Part shown: positions 24,223-33,115 of the stretch, piece by piece
Position numbering within the stretch: position 1 is the stretch's first letter
How the letters are laid out: each line of letters opens with the position of its first letter
Made by a program: the position numbers and the translations under genes
Source of the DNA: a bacterium
Lineage (GTDB): Bacteria > Planctomycetota > B15-G4
Length of the DNA: 49,956 nucleotides
Assembly: GCA_030428785.1 (NCBI GenBank)
Contig: JAUIEF010000018.1
Location: 1 to 49,956 of the forward strand
Direction: 5' to 3'
The notes under the pieces: generated by a model
The model's database searches: none
What the model was told of the DNA's origin: nothing
What the model saw: only the letters and a program-made list of their open reading frames with translations

Positions 24223-24669
24223 CTACTTGCGCTTCTTCTTGCTCTTCTTCTTGCGCGCCTTCTTCGAGGCCTTCTTGGCGCGCTTGCGCTCGTAGTCGGC
24301 GACCCACTCGTCGCGGTAGGTCTCGAGCTCCTCGATGTTCCGGAAGGTGAGGTCCGACTCCGGGCCGTCCAGGTCGCACAGCTCGTCCGAGTAGTCGCGG
24401 CAGATCTGCGGGCGGTTCTCGTAGTTGCCGCACTTGTTGCCGTCGAGCCACTGGCACTTGCGGAAGATCTGCAGGTACCACACGTCGTCGTCCACGAAGA
24501 TCTGGACGTCCTCGTGGATGATGTACCAGCGCATGTTCTCGAAGTCGTCCGGCTCCTCCGGCGCGTCGATCTCGAGCGCGAAGTAGTGGCAGCACAGCGC
24601 GGTGCAGCCGCCGCACTTGGTCTTGGAGAAGGGGAGGGTCGCAGGAGGTGCTTCGGCGAGGATGCTCAT
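24223..24669 (-). CDS. YkgJ-family cysteine-cluster protein
   Basis: A 148-residue protein with eight cysteines: Cys19, 22, 26, 27 in KCGGCTALCC, then Cys72, 80, 90 and 98 (KCQWLDGNKCGNYENRPQIC). This is the pattern of the YkgJ/UPF0153 family, thought to bind zinc or an iron-sulfur centre. Function is not established. The C terminus is a Lys/Arg-rich tail of about 22 residues after KRAKK, unusual for the family, and might bind nucleic acid or phospholipid. It lies 31 bases downstream of two membrane glycosyltransferase genes on the same strand, so it is probably the last gene of that operon. Confidence 0.85.
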   Translation of the reverse strand: MSILAEAPPATLPFSKTKCGGCTALCCHYFALEIDAPEEPDDFENMRWYIIHEDVQIFVDDDVWYLQIFRKCQWLDGNKCGNYENRPQICRDYSDELCDLDGPESDLTFRNIEELETYRDEWVADYERKRAKKASKKARKKKSKKKRK

Positions 24670-24700
24670 CCCGCCGGTGTCCCAACTCTCCCGCTCGCGA

Positions 24701-26914
24701 TCAAGTGTCGCGCGGTTCGCCGCCGTCGCCCGATGCGCGCGCGCGCTCGGCGCGTTCGAGGTTGACGCGGATCGTCGGGTGGCCGGGCGCGAGCTCGAGC
24801 GCGCGCTCGAAGCACGTCGCCGCGTCGGCGGCGCGCCCCTGACGGAGGAGCAGGTTGCCGAGGTTGTTGAGCACCTCGGGCGTCTCGCCGCCGGCCGCGA
24901 GCGCGGCGCGATAGGCGCGCTCGGCGTCGAGCGGACGGTCGAGCCGGCCGAGCACGACGCCGCGCTGCGCGAGCGTCACGGGGTGCTCCGGCTCGAGCGC
25001 GAGCGCGAGGTCCGTGCAGGCGAGCGCGACGGGCAGGACGGCGCCGTCGTCGAGCCCGGGCACGTCCGTGTCGGGTCGCAGGTGCGGGACGAGCATCCGC
25101 AGGGCGTCCGCGAGGAGGGGGCCCGTGAACGCGTCGCCGCCGGGTCGCGGCGGGCGGTCGAGGAGCGCGACGGCGGCGCGGGCCGCGCTCGCCTCGTCGG
25201 CCGCGAGCGGGGCGAGGACGTCCGCGCCGGTGCGCTTCCCGAGGAGCAGGAGGACGAGCCGCCAGGCGCCGTCCCGCGCGCGGTCGGGCAGCGGGTCGAG
25301 GACCGGCGTGCGCGCCTCCGCGGCCCGGACGACGCCCGCGCGCGCGTCGTCGAAGGCGGGCGCGACGGCCGCGGCCTCCTCGGCGAGCGCGAGCGCGCGG
25401 TCGCGCCAGGCGACGGCCGCGCCGGCGTCCGTCGACGTCCGCGCGTGGAAGAGCGCGACGCTCGAGGCGTTGAGCAACGAGACGTGGTCGCCGTTCGGGT
25501 CGGTGGGCACGGGCACGAGGGCGAGCGCCCACGGCAGGCCGACGGCCGCCGCGACGAGCCCCGCCTTGCGCGCGGCGTGCCCCGGAGCGCGCAGGAACGC
25601 CCAGCCCCGCACCATGCCGCAGGCCGCGAGCACGAGCATCGGCGGCACGGCGGTGAGCCGGTAGCGCCCCATGACGTACACGAGCGCGAGCGACACGGCG
25701 ACGACGACGACCGCCGAGCGCACGACGAACAGGTCCTGCCGCCCGCGCCACGGCAACAGCACGAACGCGAGCAGCGCCCACGCACCGAGCACGCGCAGGT
25801 CGGAGAGCGGCGTCGCGAGCCAGGGCACCGCGCGCCGCAGGAACGCCCAGTCCTTCACGTCGGGCACCTCGATGCCGTGCACGAGGTGGAGCAGCTTCCA
25901 CCCGACGCGCCGCAGCGCGACGCCGGGGTTCGCGGTGACGCGCTCGAGCGCGCGCGCGAGCCACCACGCGGAGACCTCGCGCGAGCCGAGCGCCCGGCCC
26001 GCGCCCGCCTCCGCGAGCTCCACGGCGTCCTGCTCCTCGAAGCGCGCGTCGCCGCGGCCGGCGCGGAGCGGCGCGTAGCCGACGCCCGCGGCGGGGTCGT
26101 CGCCCGGCGGCTGGCCGATCGCGATGTTCGTGCCGGCCTGGTACGTCGTGAGCACGAGGTCGCCGCGCCGCAGGTTGTGGACCGTCACGGGCGAGATCGC
26201 GAGCGCCGCGCCGAGCAGCACGAGCGCCGCGGCGAGCGGCCGCCTCCCGCTCCGCCTCAGCAGGAGCGAGCCGAGCACGAGCGCCAGCAACAGATAGAGG
26301 TTGCCGCGGAGCAGCACGGCGACGCCGAGCGCCAGGCCGAGCCCCGCGGCGCGGACCTCGCCGGCCCCTTCGAGGACGTCGAGCCACAGCTCGAGGCAGA
26401 GCAGCAGCACGGCGAGCGAGAGCGTGGCCTTGAGGAGCATGGCCTCGTGCAGGACCGCCGGACCGGACACCGCCATGAGCAGGCCGGCGACGAGGCCCGC
26501 GTTCCGGCCGCCCACCCGCGCGGCGAGGCGCGCCGTCCCGAGCGCGACGAGCACGCCGAGCAGGTGCTGCGCCCAGACGACGCCCTCGCGCACGCCCTCG
26601 CGCGGGATCGCCGCCGCGTCCTCCGCGACGGGCGTCGGCGGCCACACCGCGTAGACCCGCCCGAGCAGCCACGCGTAGAGCGGCTCCTGGTAGAAGGCGC
26701 GCTCCCGGTCGAGCGTGCCCTCCGCGCCGGCGCGCGCGAACGCATCGTACGCGCGCTCGTCGCCCAGCACGTGCGTCGCGAGCAGGCCGGCGGGGCCGTC
26801 GTCCGCGCGCAGGGCGGCCTCGTAGCCGACGCGCACGACGAGCCCGATCACGACGACGGCCAGCACCTGCAGCGGCCGGAGCCGCGCCGCGGCGCGCGCC
26901 TCGTCGGCGGTCAT
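24701..26914 (-). CDS. GT-C-type membrane glycosyltransferase with C-terminal TPRs
   Basis: A 737-residue protein. The first two-thirds are a multi-pass membrane domain of the GT39/ArnT-like kind, which uses a lipid-linked sugar. The first helix is followed by an extracytoplasmic loop with the acidic pair region (VLGDERAYDAFARA) and a QEPLYAWLLGRVYAV motif typical of the family. Helices continue to about residue 480. The last 140 residues carry tetratricopeptide repeats (LEPEHPVTLAQRGVVLGRLD and EVLNNLGNLLLRQGRAADAA). The ATG at 26914 overlaps the upstream gene's stop (ATGA). A protein- or lipid-glycosylation role is likely; the substrate is unknown. Confidence 0.8.
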   Translation of the reverse strand: MTADEARAAARLRPLQVLAVVVIGLVVRVGYEAALRADDGPAGLLATHVLGDERAYDAFARAGAEGTLDRERAFYQEPLYAWLLGRVYAVWPPTPVAEDAAAIPREGVREGVVWAQHLLGVLVALGTARLAARVGGRNAGLVAGLLMAVSGPAVLHEAMLLKATLSLAVLLLCLELWLDVLEGAGEVRAAGLGLALGVAVLLRGNLYLLLALVLGSLLLRRSGRRPLAAALVLLGAALAISPVTVHNLRRGDLVLTTYQAGTNIAIGQPPGDDPAAGVGYAPLRAGRGDARFEEQDAVELAEAGAGRALGSREVSAWWLARALERVTANPGVALRRVGWKLLHLVHGIEVPDVKDWAFLRRAVPWLATPLSDLRVLGAWALLAFVLLPWRGRQDLFVVRSAVVVVAVSLALVYVMGRYRLTAVPPMLVLAACGMVRGWAFLRAPGHAARKAGLVAAAVGLPWALALVPVPTDPNGDHVSLLNASSVALFHARTSTDAGAAVAWRDRALALAEEAAAVAPAFDDARAGVVRAAEARTPVLDPLPDRARDGAWRLVLLLLGKRTGADVLAPLAADEASAARAAVALLDRPPRPGGDAFTGPLLADALRMLVPHLRPDTDVPGLDDGAVLPVALACTDLALALEPEHPVTLAQRGVVLGRLDRPLDAERAYRAALAAGGETPEVLNNLGNLLLRQGRAADAATCFERALELAPGHPTIRVNLERAERARASGDGGEPRDT

Positions 26915-28521
26915 GGCGCCACGAAGATCGCCAGGTGCCGGTGGAGCGGGCCGGGGACGGTCGCGGGGTCGTCCGTCTCGAAGGTCTTCACGCGCTTCGT
27001 GAGGCCGAAGAACTCCGCGTAGTCGTCCGCGGCCGCGAGCAGCTGCCCGCCCTCCTGCGGCGGGAGCGACGCCCACACCTCCTTGAACTCGGGGCTGTGG
27101 TTGCGCGCCCAGAGCACCGGGAACACCGCGAGCACGTCGGGCTCCTTCGACGCGAGCCACTGGCGCGCGAGCGCGGGCCCGGAACGCTCGGCCTGGAGCA
27201 GGCGGAAGTTCTGGTGCCCGAAGATGTCGACGACCGTGCGGTCCCCGAAGTAGCGGATGGCGCCCGCGTCGTGCGTCGCGACGACCGCCTCCGGGTCGGT
27301 GTGCGACGCGATCCACTCGCCCGCCGCGACGTGCAGCGTCTCGACGTGCCGGCACTCCCGGACGAAGCGGTCGTGCACGACGCCGGCGTGCGCGAAGAGG
27401 TCGCGCCCGAACCAGCCGAGCACGAGGAACGGTGCGATGAGCAACACCGCGTAGTGCGGTCGGCAGCGCAGCCCGGCGTACGCGGTGCGCACGAGCGCCG
27501 AGAGCCCGGTCGCGCCGAGCACGAGCACCAGCGGCCACACGATGTGCGCGTAGCGCGCCCAGTAATACGGGATCCACGGCGGGTCGCCGGTGACCTCGAG
27601 CGGACGCGAGACGAGCACGGTCGCCGTGAGCAGCGCGGCGGTCACCGCGGTGACGACGCCGAGCGAGTGCCGGCCGCCCTCGAGCGAGAACACGCCGACG
27701 ATCCCGGCGAGCGGCAGCGCCCAGCCCCAGCCGCTGTCGGTGACGAGCGCGTGCAGGCTCGACGCGATGAGGCGCGGCTCGAGCACGAGCACGGTCTTGG
27801 CCTCGGCCGTCGCGGGCCACGGGCGTTCGGACAGCAGGAAGCAGTACGCCATCCACGGCAGCGCGACCGCGACGGACATGACGAGGAACTTCACCGCGCC
27901 GTGTCGTCGCATGGCGAACCAGACCGTGCCGAGCAGGGCGAGCACCGCGCCCTCCGGACGCGTGAGCGCGAGCAGGCCCGCGAGCACGCCGGCCTTGACC
28001 TCGCGCTCGTCGATCAGCGCCGCGACGAACAGCAGGCTGCCGAGCCCGAAGAGCGGCACCTCCATCCCCGCGAAGCGGTCGAAGACCATCGTCGAGTCGA
28101 GCGTCAGCGCGAGGCCCGTGAACCACGCCGGCCAGCGTCCGGCGCGCGCGGCGAGCTTGAAGCCGGCGAGCGCGGTGAGCAGCCCCACGAGCCCGCCCAG
28201 CAGGCGCACGCCGGTGTCCGGGCGCCCGCTGAAGCCGCCGTCGCCGAGCACGGGGATCGACGCGAGCCACCCCGGCGGGTCGGCGAGCACGTCCGCGAGC
28301 GTCACCGGGATCGAGAGCAGCGCCGTCCACACCGGCGCGGTGATGCCCGTCTCCATCTGGCCCGGATTGAACGCGAATCCCCGACCCTCGCCGAAGGATC
28401 GGGCATAGACCATGTGAAGCCAGGCGTCGTCCAGCGGGAACCCCGGTCCCACGTCGTCCAGGAACACGAAGGCCGCGGCCCCGTGCAGGACGACGAAGAG
28501 AAGGATGATCCGTAGGGACAT
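26911..28521 (-). CDS. GT-C-type membrane glycosyltransferase-like protein
   Basis: A 536-residue multi-pass membrane protein. After the first helix (IILLFVVLHGAAAFVFL) comes DDVGPGFPLDDAWLHMVYAR. The Asp-Asp pair in this first loop is where GT-C mannosyl/glycosyltransferases hold their catalytic acid. About nine or ten more helices follow, then a soluble C-terminal domain of about 150 residues (VAAGEWIASHTDPEAVVATH, DRTVVDIFGHQN). The ATG at 28521 is used rather than upstream codons because it begins the first helix and follows a TAGCCT box by 7 bases. It is the first gene of a three-gene minus-strand operon and diverges from the gene at 28566. Confidence 0.75.
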   Translation of the reverse strand: MSLRIILLFVVLHGAAAFVFLDDVGPGFPLDDAWLHMVYARSFGEGRGFAFNPGQMETGITAPVWTALLSIPVTLADVLADPPGWLASIPVLGDGGFSGRPDTGVRLLGGLVGLLTALAGFKLAARAGRWPAWFTGLALTLDSTMVFDRFAGMEVPLFGLGSLLFVAALIDEREVKAGVLAGLLALTRPEGAVLALLGTVWFAMRRHGAVKFLVMSVAVALPWMAYCFLLSERPWPATAEAKTVLVLEPRLIASSLHALVTDSGWGWALPLAGIVGVFSLEGGRHSLGVVTAVTAALLTATVLVSRPLEVTGDPPWIPYYWARYAHIVWPLVLVLGATGLSALVRTAYAGLRCRPHYAVLLIAPFLVLGWFGRDLFAHAGVVHDRFVRECRHVETLHVAAGEWIASHTDPEAVVATHDAGAIRYFGDRTVVDIFGHQNFRLLQAERSGPALARQWLASKEPDVLAVFPVLWARNHSPEFKEVWASLPPQEGGQLLAAADDYAEFFGLTKRVKTFETDDPATVPGPLHRHLAIFVAP

Positions 28522-28528
28522 CCGGCAG

Positions 28529-28534
28529 AGGCTA
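28529..28534 (-). promoter_or_regulatory. TANNNT box (TAGCCT) 7 bases before an ATG
   Basis: On the minus strand TAGCCT is followed by seven bases and then the ATG at 28521. As a -10 box it would place the first transcribed base at or near the start codon, giving a leaderless mRNA. Confidence 0.4.
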
Positions 28535-28565
28535 GCAAACGCTACGGTGGGAGGGTTGGACCCCC

Positions 28566-29798
28566 GTGGCCGAGAGACAACGAGGAACCCGCGCCCTCCC
28601 ACGACGCATGCGCCGCCTTCCGATCCTCCTCGCTCTCGTCGTCCTCGCGGGCGTCGTCTGGTGGCTCACGCGGTCGCCCGTGGACACCCTCGACCTGGGT
28701 CCCGGCGTGCGCCTCGTGACGCGCGCCGACGTCGAGTTCGTCCTCGTCGGGAACTCCGCCGGAGCGTGGCGCGTCGTGCCCGCCGCCGCGACGTCGCCGG
28801 CCGACAGCTACCCGCTGCCGGCGGGCCTGCGCGGACACCCGGTGATCGACGGGCGCGGCTTCGTGCACGCGCTCCACGACGAGGGCGTCGTGCGCCTGCG
28901 CAACGGCGCCTTCGACGACAAGATCGACCTGCCGACGGTCCCCGACGGGCTGTCCGGCGCGGGCCAGGACATCGCCGTGCAGGGGCTCGTGCTCGTGGGC
29001 GTCGACGGCGCGGACCAGCCCGTGCTCGCGTGGCGCGCCGCCGACGGCCCGCGTCTCTTCGTGCGCGACGTCGAGGAGCCCGCGTGGCGGCTGCTCGAGG
29101 CGGACGGCCGGCCCGCGCGTCCGCCGGAGGGCGCCGAGCGCGCGGTCGTCATGAGCCGGGCGCGTCGCGCGCTCGCGTTCCGCACGGACGCCGGCTGGGA
29201 GGCGTGGCTCTTCGGTCCCGGTGGCGTCGTGCGCCGCGTCGCCGACGGCTGCACCGCGCAGCCCGCCGCGTTCACGCCGGACGGCGCCGCGCTCGTCGTC
29301 GAGGGCAAGGTCAAGGGCCTGTGGCGCCTCGAGCTCGACGAGGACACGCTCCGCTTCATGGCCGACGGGAACCTCGGCCAGCACGACCGCATCCCGTGGT
29401 CGGCGGGCTTCCGCGTGCTCGAGGCCGAGGAGGGGCGCCCCACCGTGATGGTCGCGCCGCAGCGCGACCTGCACGGCTACCTCCAGATCTTCCAGACGCA
29501 CCTCTCCGGCGGCGGCCGCTGGAGCTTCGGCGGCGGCTACCTGCACCATTACATGCCCGCGGTGTCGGGCGACGGTCGCCTGCTCGCCTACGTGCAGTCC
29601 GACTTCGACGCGAGCTCCACCGAGCCGCCGCTCGAGGACATCTACCTCATGGAGTTCGACCAGATCGAGGAGCCCGCCGTCCACGTCGACCGCCGCCGCG
29701 GCGGACGGCGCGACCAGGGCCCGGTCTTCGTCGGGCAGGACATCCTCTTCTACATCGCGGGCGGCCGGGTGAAGCGGCTGCAGCCCGCCGACGACTGA
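28566..29798 (+). CDS. Membrane-anchored propeller-like protein of unknown function
   Basis: A 410-residue protein with one N-terminal membrane helix (LPILLALVVLAGVVWWLT) and a large soluble part outside the cytoplasm. The soluble part has repeated beta-rich segments ending in Asp-Gly turns, such as RGHPVIDGRGFVHALHDEG, AFTPDGAALVVEGKVKGLWR and MPAVSGDGRLLAYVQSDF. The last resemble TolB/WD40-like propeller repeats. The GTG at 28566 follows GGAGG by 11 bases; the ATG at 28608 is an alternative. It ends 23 bases before a secreted M28 peptidase gene, so the two probably form an operon. No enzymatic motif is seen. Confidence 0.65.
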   Translation: MAERQRGTRALPRRMRRLPILLALVVLAGVVWWLTRSPVDTLDLGPGVRLVTRADVEFVLVGNSAGAWRVVPAAATSPADSYPLPAGLRGHPVIDGRGFVHALHDEGVVRLRNGAFDDKIDLPTVPDGLSGAGQDIAVQGLVLVGVDGADQPVLAWRAADGPRLFVRDVEEPAWRLLEADGRPARPPEGAERAVVMSRARRALAFRTDAGWEAWLFGPGGVVRRVADGCTAQPAAFTPDGAALVVEGKVKGLWRLELDEDTLRFMADGNLGQHDRIPWSAGFRVLEAEEGRPTVMVAPQRDLHGYLQIFQTHLSGGGRWSFGGGYLHHYMPAVSGDGRLLAYVQSDFDASSTEPPLEDIYLMEFDQIEEPAVHVDRRRGGRRDQGPVFVGQDILFYIAGGRVKRLQPADD

Positions 29799-29821
29799 CC
29801 ACACCGAGAACGGAGTCTCCC

Positions 29822-31450
29822 GTGCGCGCCACCACGCTCCTCACCACGCTGCTCCTGCTGGCCGCGCCCGCGGTCGCTCAGCAGAACGACCTCGAGCAGC
29901 TCGCCACGCGCTCGTACACGCCGCTGTCCGAGACCTCCGCCGCGGAGCGCACGGCGTTGCGGCAGATCGAGGCCCACCTGGGCTTCCTCGCGTCGGACGC
30001 CATGGGCGGGCGCGACACGGCGACGGTCGAGGCCGCGATCACGGCCGAGTACGTCGCCGCGCAGCTCCACATGTACGGCTTCGAGCCGGGCGGCGAGGGC
30101 GGCACGTTCTTCCAGACGTTCCCGCTGCGGCTCACGAGCCTCGACCTCGAGGGCCTGCGCTGCGAGCTCCGCAAGGACGGCGAGGTCGTCCACGCGTTCG
30201 CCGCGGAGGACGACTACGCGGTGCGCGGATACAGCGGCGCGGGCTTCGACCTCGAGGGCGGCCTCGTGTTCGCCGGGCACGGCCTCGTCGACAGCGCGAC
30301 GGGCACCGACGACTACGAGGGCCTCGACGTCGAGGGGCGCTTCGTCGTCGTGATCGGCGGCGCGCCCGAGGTCGAGGAGATCGAGCCGTCGCTCATCGTC
30401 GCGTCGAACTGGCGCGCGAAGGAGGAGCAGGCGAAGCAGCGCGGCGCGGCGGGGCTGCTCATCGTGAACCCGCCCGGCGACGACCGCGCGGCGCAGTGGT
30501 TCCGGCGCGCGAAGGCGCGCATGCGCAGCGAGTCCATGGGGCTCGGCGGCAAGGGCCCGGAGGCCGCGGCCTTCCCCCGCTACTACGTCGAGCCGCACGT
30601 CGCCGAGACGATCTTCGCGGCGGCGGGGCACGACTTCGCCGAGGCGATCGAGGACCGCGCCGAGACGCTCGGCGTCGGGGGCTTCGCGCTCGACGGGCTC
30701 ACGCTGTCGGCGGCCGCGCCCGTGAACGCCGAGGACCTCGTGAGCGACAACACGATCGGACTGCTGCGCGGCACGGACCCCGAGCTGGCCGACGAGGTCA
30801 TCGTGCTCTCCGCGCACATGGACCACGTCGGCATCGACGACGCGGGCGAGATCTACAACGGCGCGGACGACAACGCGACGGGCACGACGACGCTGCTCCT
30901 GGTCGCGCAGGCGCTCGCGCGCGACCCGTCGCGCCTCGGGCGCAGCGTCGCGATCCTCGGCGTGACCGGCGAGGAGAAGGGCCTGCTCGGCTCCGAGTGG
31001 TGGGTCGCGCACCCGACGATCGAGATCGAGAACGTCGTCGCGAACATCAACATCGACATGGTGGGTCGCAACGAGCCGGACGCCATCGGCGTCACGCCGT
31101 CGCCGGAGCACCCGGACTTCAACAGCCTCGTGACGCTGGCGCAGTCGCTGGCGCCCGAGGCGGGCATCGACGTCGAGTGGTTCGCGGGCGCCGGCGATCT
31201 CCGCCGCCGGGTCGACGAGTACTACTACCGCTCGGACCACGTGAACTTCGCGCGCGCCGGGATCCCGGTCATCTTCTTCTTCGCGGGCGAGCACGAGGAC
31301 TACCACAAGCCCACGGACACCGTGGACAAGATCGACACCCGCAAGGTGCTCAAGGTGGCCGACCTCGTGACCCTGCTCGTGCGCTCGGCCTCGCAGCAGC
31401 CGGAGCGGCCGGTGAAGCTGGGCAAGTCGTCCGGGGATCGCGGCCGATAG
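29822..31450 (+). CDS. Secreted M28 peptidase with PA-type insertion
   Basis: A 542-residue exported metallopeptidase. The signal peptide TTLLTTLLLLAAPAVAQ ends at Ala-Gln. A protease-associated-like insertion follows at about residues 120-250 (GGLVFAGHGLVDSATGTDDY, AKQRGAAGLLIVNPPGDD). The catalytic domain shows VLSAHMDHVG (His, Asp), NGADDNATGTTTLL (bridging Asp), GVTGEEKGLLGSEWW (Glu-Glu), NINIDMVGRNE (Asp) and EDYHKPTDTVDKID (His). All M28 zinc and catalytic residues look present. The GTG start at 29822 follows GGAG by seven bases. It differs clearly from the M28 gene at 22348, which lacks the typical Glu-Glu pair. Confidence 0.9.
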   Translation: MRATTLLTTLLLLAAPAVAQQNDLEQLATRSYTPLSETSAAERTALRQIEAHLGFLASDAMGGRDTATVEAAITAEYVAAQLHMYGFEPGGEGGTFFQTFPLRLTSLDLEGLRCELRKDGEVVHAFAAEDDYAVRGYSGAGFDLEGGLVFAGHGLVDSATGTDDYEGLDVEGRFVVVIGGAPEVEEIEPSLIVASNWRAKEEQAKQRGAAGLLIVNPPGDDRAAQWFRRAKARMRSESMGLGGKGPEAAAFPRYYVEPHVAETIFAAAGHDFAEAIEDRAETLGVGGFALDGLTLSAAAPVNAEDLVSDNTIGLLRGTDPELADEVIVLSAHMDHVGIDDAGEIYNGADDNATGTTTLLLVAQALARDPSRLGRSVAILGVTGEEKGLLGSEWWVAHPTIEIENVVANINIDMVGRNEPDAIGVTPSPEHPDFNSLVTLAQSLAPEAGIDVEWFAGAGDLRRRVDEYYYRSDHVNFARAGIPVIFFFAGEHEDYHKPTDTVDKIDTRKVLKVADLVTLLVRSASQQPERPVKLGKSSGDRGR

Positions 31451-31468
31451 GGAGGGATCGGGTCTCCG

Positions 31469-31484
31469 GGCCCCGCGGGGGGCC
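31469..31484 (+). terminator. Hairpin after the M28 peptidase gene
   Basis: GGCCCC (31469-31474) pairs with GGGGCC (31479-31484) around a four-base loop, 18 bases after the stop. No T-tract follows. Confidence 0.4.
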
Positions 31485-31545
31485 GTCGGCGGCGTGACGG
31501 GCCGGTGACCGCGCCGTCCGTCCCACAGTCCCGCCGCGAGAAGGG

Positions 31546-31551
31546 TATCCT
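31546..31551 (+). promoter_or_regulatory. TANNNT box (TATCCT) 6 bases before an ATG
   Basis: TATCCT is followed by GCTGCC and then the ATG at 31558, so a transcript from it would begin at the start codon. No convincing -35 box lies upstream. Confidence 0.4.
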
Positions 31552-31557
31552 GCTGCC

Positions 31558-33081
31558 ATGAGCCGCCCGTCCGTCCCGAGCCCCCGCGTCGCCCTCCTGG
31601 CGGTCGCCGTCCTGCTCGGGGCCGCGCTCCCGGCGGGCGCGCAGGACGGGCGCCGCGGGGCGGCCGTCGCGCCCGCGCTCGAGGTGCACCACTCGTTCCC
31701 CGAGGCGGGCGGCGTGCTGCGCCTCGTCGTCGAGGGGTTCTGGCCGGGCTCGCCGGTGGAGGTGCTGCTCGAGGATCCGACCGCCGCGCCGCCGTCCGTG
31801 CTCGAGGCGCTCGACGATCCGCAGGTGTTCCGCCCGCTGCCCGGCGACGACGCCGGGCTGCTCCGCCGCTTCGCCGTCGCGGACGAGGCGGGTCGGCTCG
31901 TGCTCGGCGTCGAGCTCGACGACCCCGAGGACGCGGGCCGCGCGTTCGGGCTCGTGTTCGGCGACGGCGAGGGCCGGCGCACGGACCGCCTCGACCTCAT
32001 GGTGCAGCCGCCGACGCTGCTGCTCCCGGCGCGCGACCACATCGTGCGCATCGACCTGCGCGACGGCACGGTCATCACGCCCGACATCCCCGGGCGCGGC
32101 GGGCTGCTCGCCGCGGCGTTCTCCGCGGACGGCTTCCTCGGACACCTGCTGCGTCGCGGCGGACGGCTCGAGACCTGGTCGACGCGCAACTGGGGCGGTC
32201 GGCCGTTCGCGGTGACCCGCCTCGCGCCGGACGTCGACGACCTCGCGCACGCCGCGGGCAAGGGCCCGGCGTTCGCGGTGGGGCGTCCCGAGGGCGCGCC
32301 CTTCGCGCCGCCCGGACGGCTCGTCTTCCTCGACGGTCGCGAGGACCTCACGCTCGACCCCATGTCGCGCACGATCACCGGGCGTCGCTGGGCGCTCGCC
32401 GAGGACGGATTCACGGCCTTCGTCGCCGAGGACGACCTGCTCGTCCGCGAGGTCGACGTGCTCGCGGGCACGGCACACGGCATGTTCACCGCCGGCCTCC
32501 CCGGCGACCGCGCCGTCTCCGACATGGTGCTCGAAGGCGACCGCCTCCACGTCACGACGCGTCGCGAAGACGGCCGCCCCGGCAGCCTCACGGTGCTCGA
32601 CCTGCGCACGGGCTGGCTGAGCCCGTTCGAGCTGGCCGTCGACCCGCTGCGGCTCGTCGCGCTCGGCGACGGGCGGCTGCTCGTCGTGCCGGCCGGCGGC
32701 CTCGAGACCGGCGGCGTGCTCGTCGTGGTCGAGGAGGGCGTCCCCGCGCCGGCCGACCGGCTGGACGGCGGCGGGCGCATCCTCGACGTGGCGCCGCTCG
32801 CAGGCGGGGACTCCCTCCCCGGCGGCGCGGCGGTGCTCGTCGCGCAGGCGGACGGCGCGCACCGGCTCGAGCGCTGGGACGCGGGCCTCGGCCTCCGGCC
32901 GTGGATCGCTGCGCCCGGCGTGCCCGACGCGACGCGTCTGCTCGCCGCGGGCGACGCGGCGCTCCTGCTGCTGGGCGGCGCGGACGGCCGCGTCCACCGC
33001 CTCGACCTGACGGCCGGCATCGTCGAGGCGCTGCCCGGCGTGGAGGCCAGCGGGCAGCCGCTGTTCGCCGTCATCCCGTGA
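31558..33081 (+). CDS. Secreted propeller-like protein of unknown function
   Basis: A 507-residue exported protein. The signal peptide is about residues 1-28 (VALLAVAVLLGAALPAGAQ). Residues 40-150 form a beta-rich domain (LEVHHSFPEAGGVLRLVVEG), possibly Ig-like. From about residue 155 there are repeated strand-turn-strand units with IVRIDLRDGTVITPDI, LTVLDLRTGWLSPFEL and VHRLDLTAGIVEALPG, suggesting a beta-propeller. No catalytic motif is seen. It starts right after a TATCCT box and ends 34 bases before the CHAT protease gene on the same strand. It may be co-transcribed with the protease, but it is exported while CHAT proteins are usually cytoplasmic. Confidence 0.68.
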   Translation: MSRPSVPSPRVALLAVAVLLGAALPAGAQDGRRGAAVAPALEVHHSFPEAGGVLRLVVEGFWPGSPVEVLLEDPTAAPPSVLEALDDPQVFRPLPGDDAGLLRRFAVADEAGRLVLGVELDDPEDAGRAFGLVFGDGEGRRTDRLDLMVQPPTLLLPARDHIVRIDLRDGTVITPDIPGRGGLLAAAFSADGFLGHLLRRGGRLETWSTRNWGGRPFAVTRLAPDVDDLAHAAGKGPAFAVGRPEGAPFAPPGRLVFLDGREDLTLDPMSRTITGRRWALAEDGFTAFVAEDDLLVREVDVLAGTAHGMFTAGLPGDRAVSDMVLEGDRLHVTTRREDGRPGSLTVLDLRTGWLSPFELAVDPLRLVALGDGRLLVVPAGGLETGGVLVVVEEGVPAPADRLDGGGRILDVAPLAGGDSLPGGAAVLVAQADGAHRLERWDAGLGLRPWIAAPGVPDATRLLAAGDAALLLLGGADGRVHRLDLTAGIVEALPGVEASGQPLFAVIP

Positions 33082-33115
33082 GTCGGACCGGGGCGCGCTC
33101 CGTCGTCTCGCGCTG

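Noticed and set aside
24602..27022. Plus-strand frame of about 800 codons opposite the GT-C genes
   Set aside because: Its translation is Arg/Glu/His-rich without domains, while the minus-strand frames give coherent membrane helices.
24701..28330. A minus-strand frame of about 1200 codons that could be read as one giant protein
   Set aside because: Only the part from 26914 down is real protein. The upstream part is another frame of the adjacent GT-C gene, which has its own clear reading frame and ATGA overlap.
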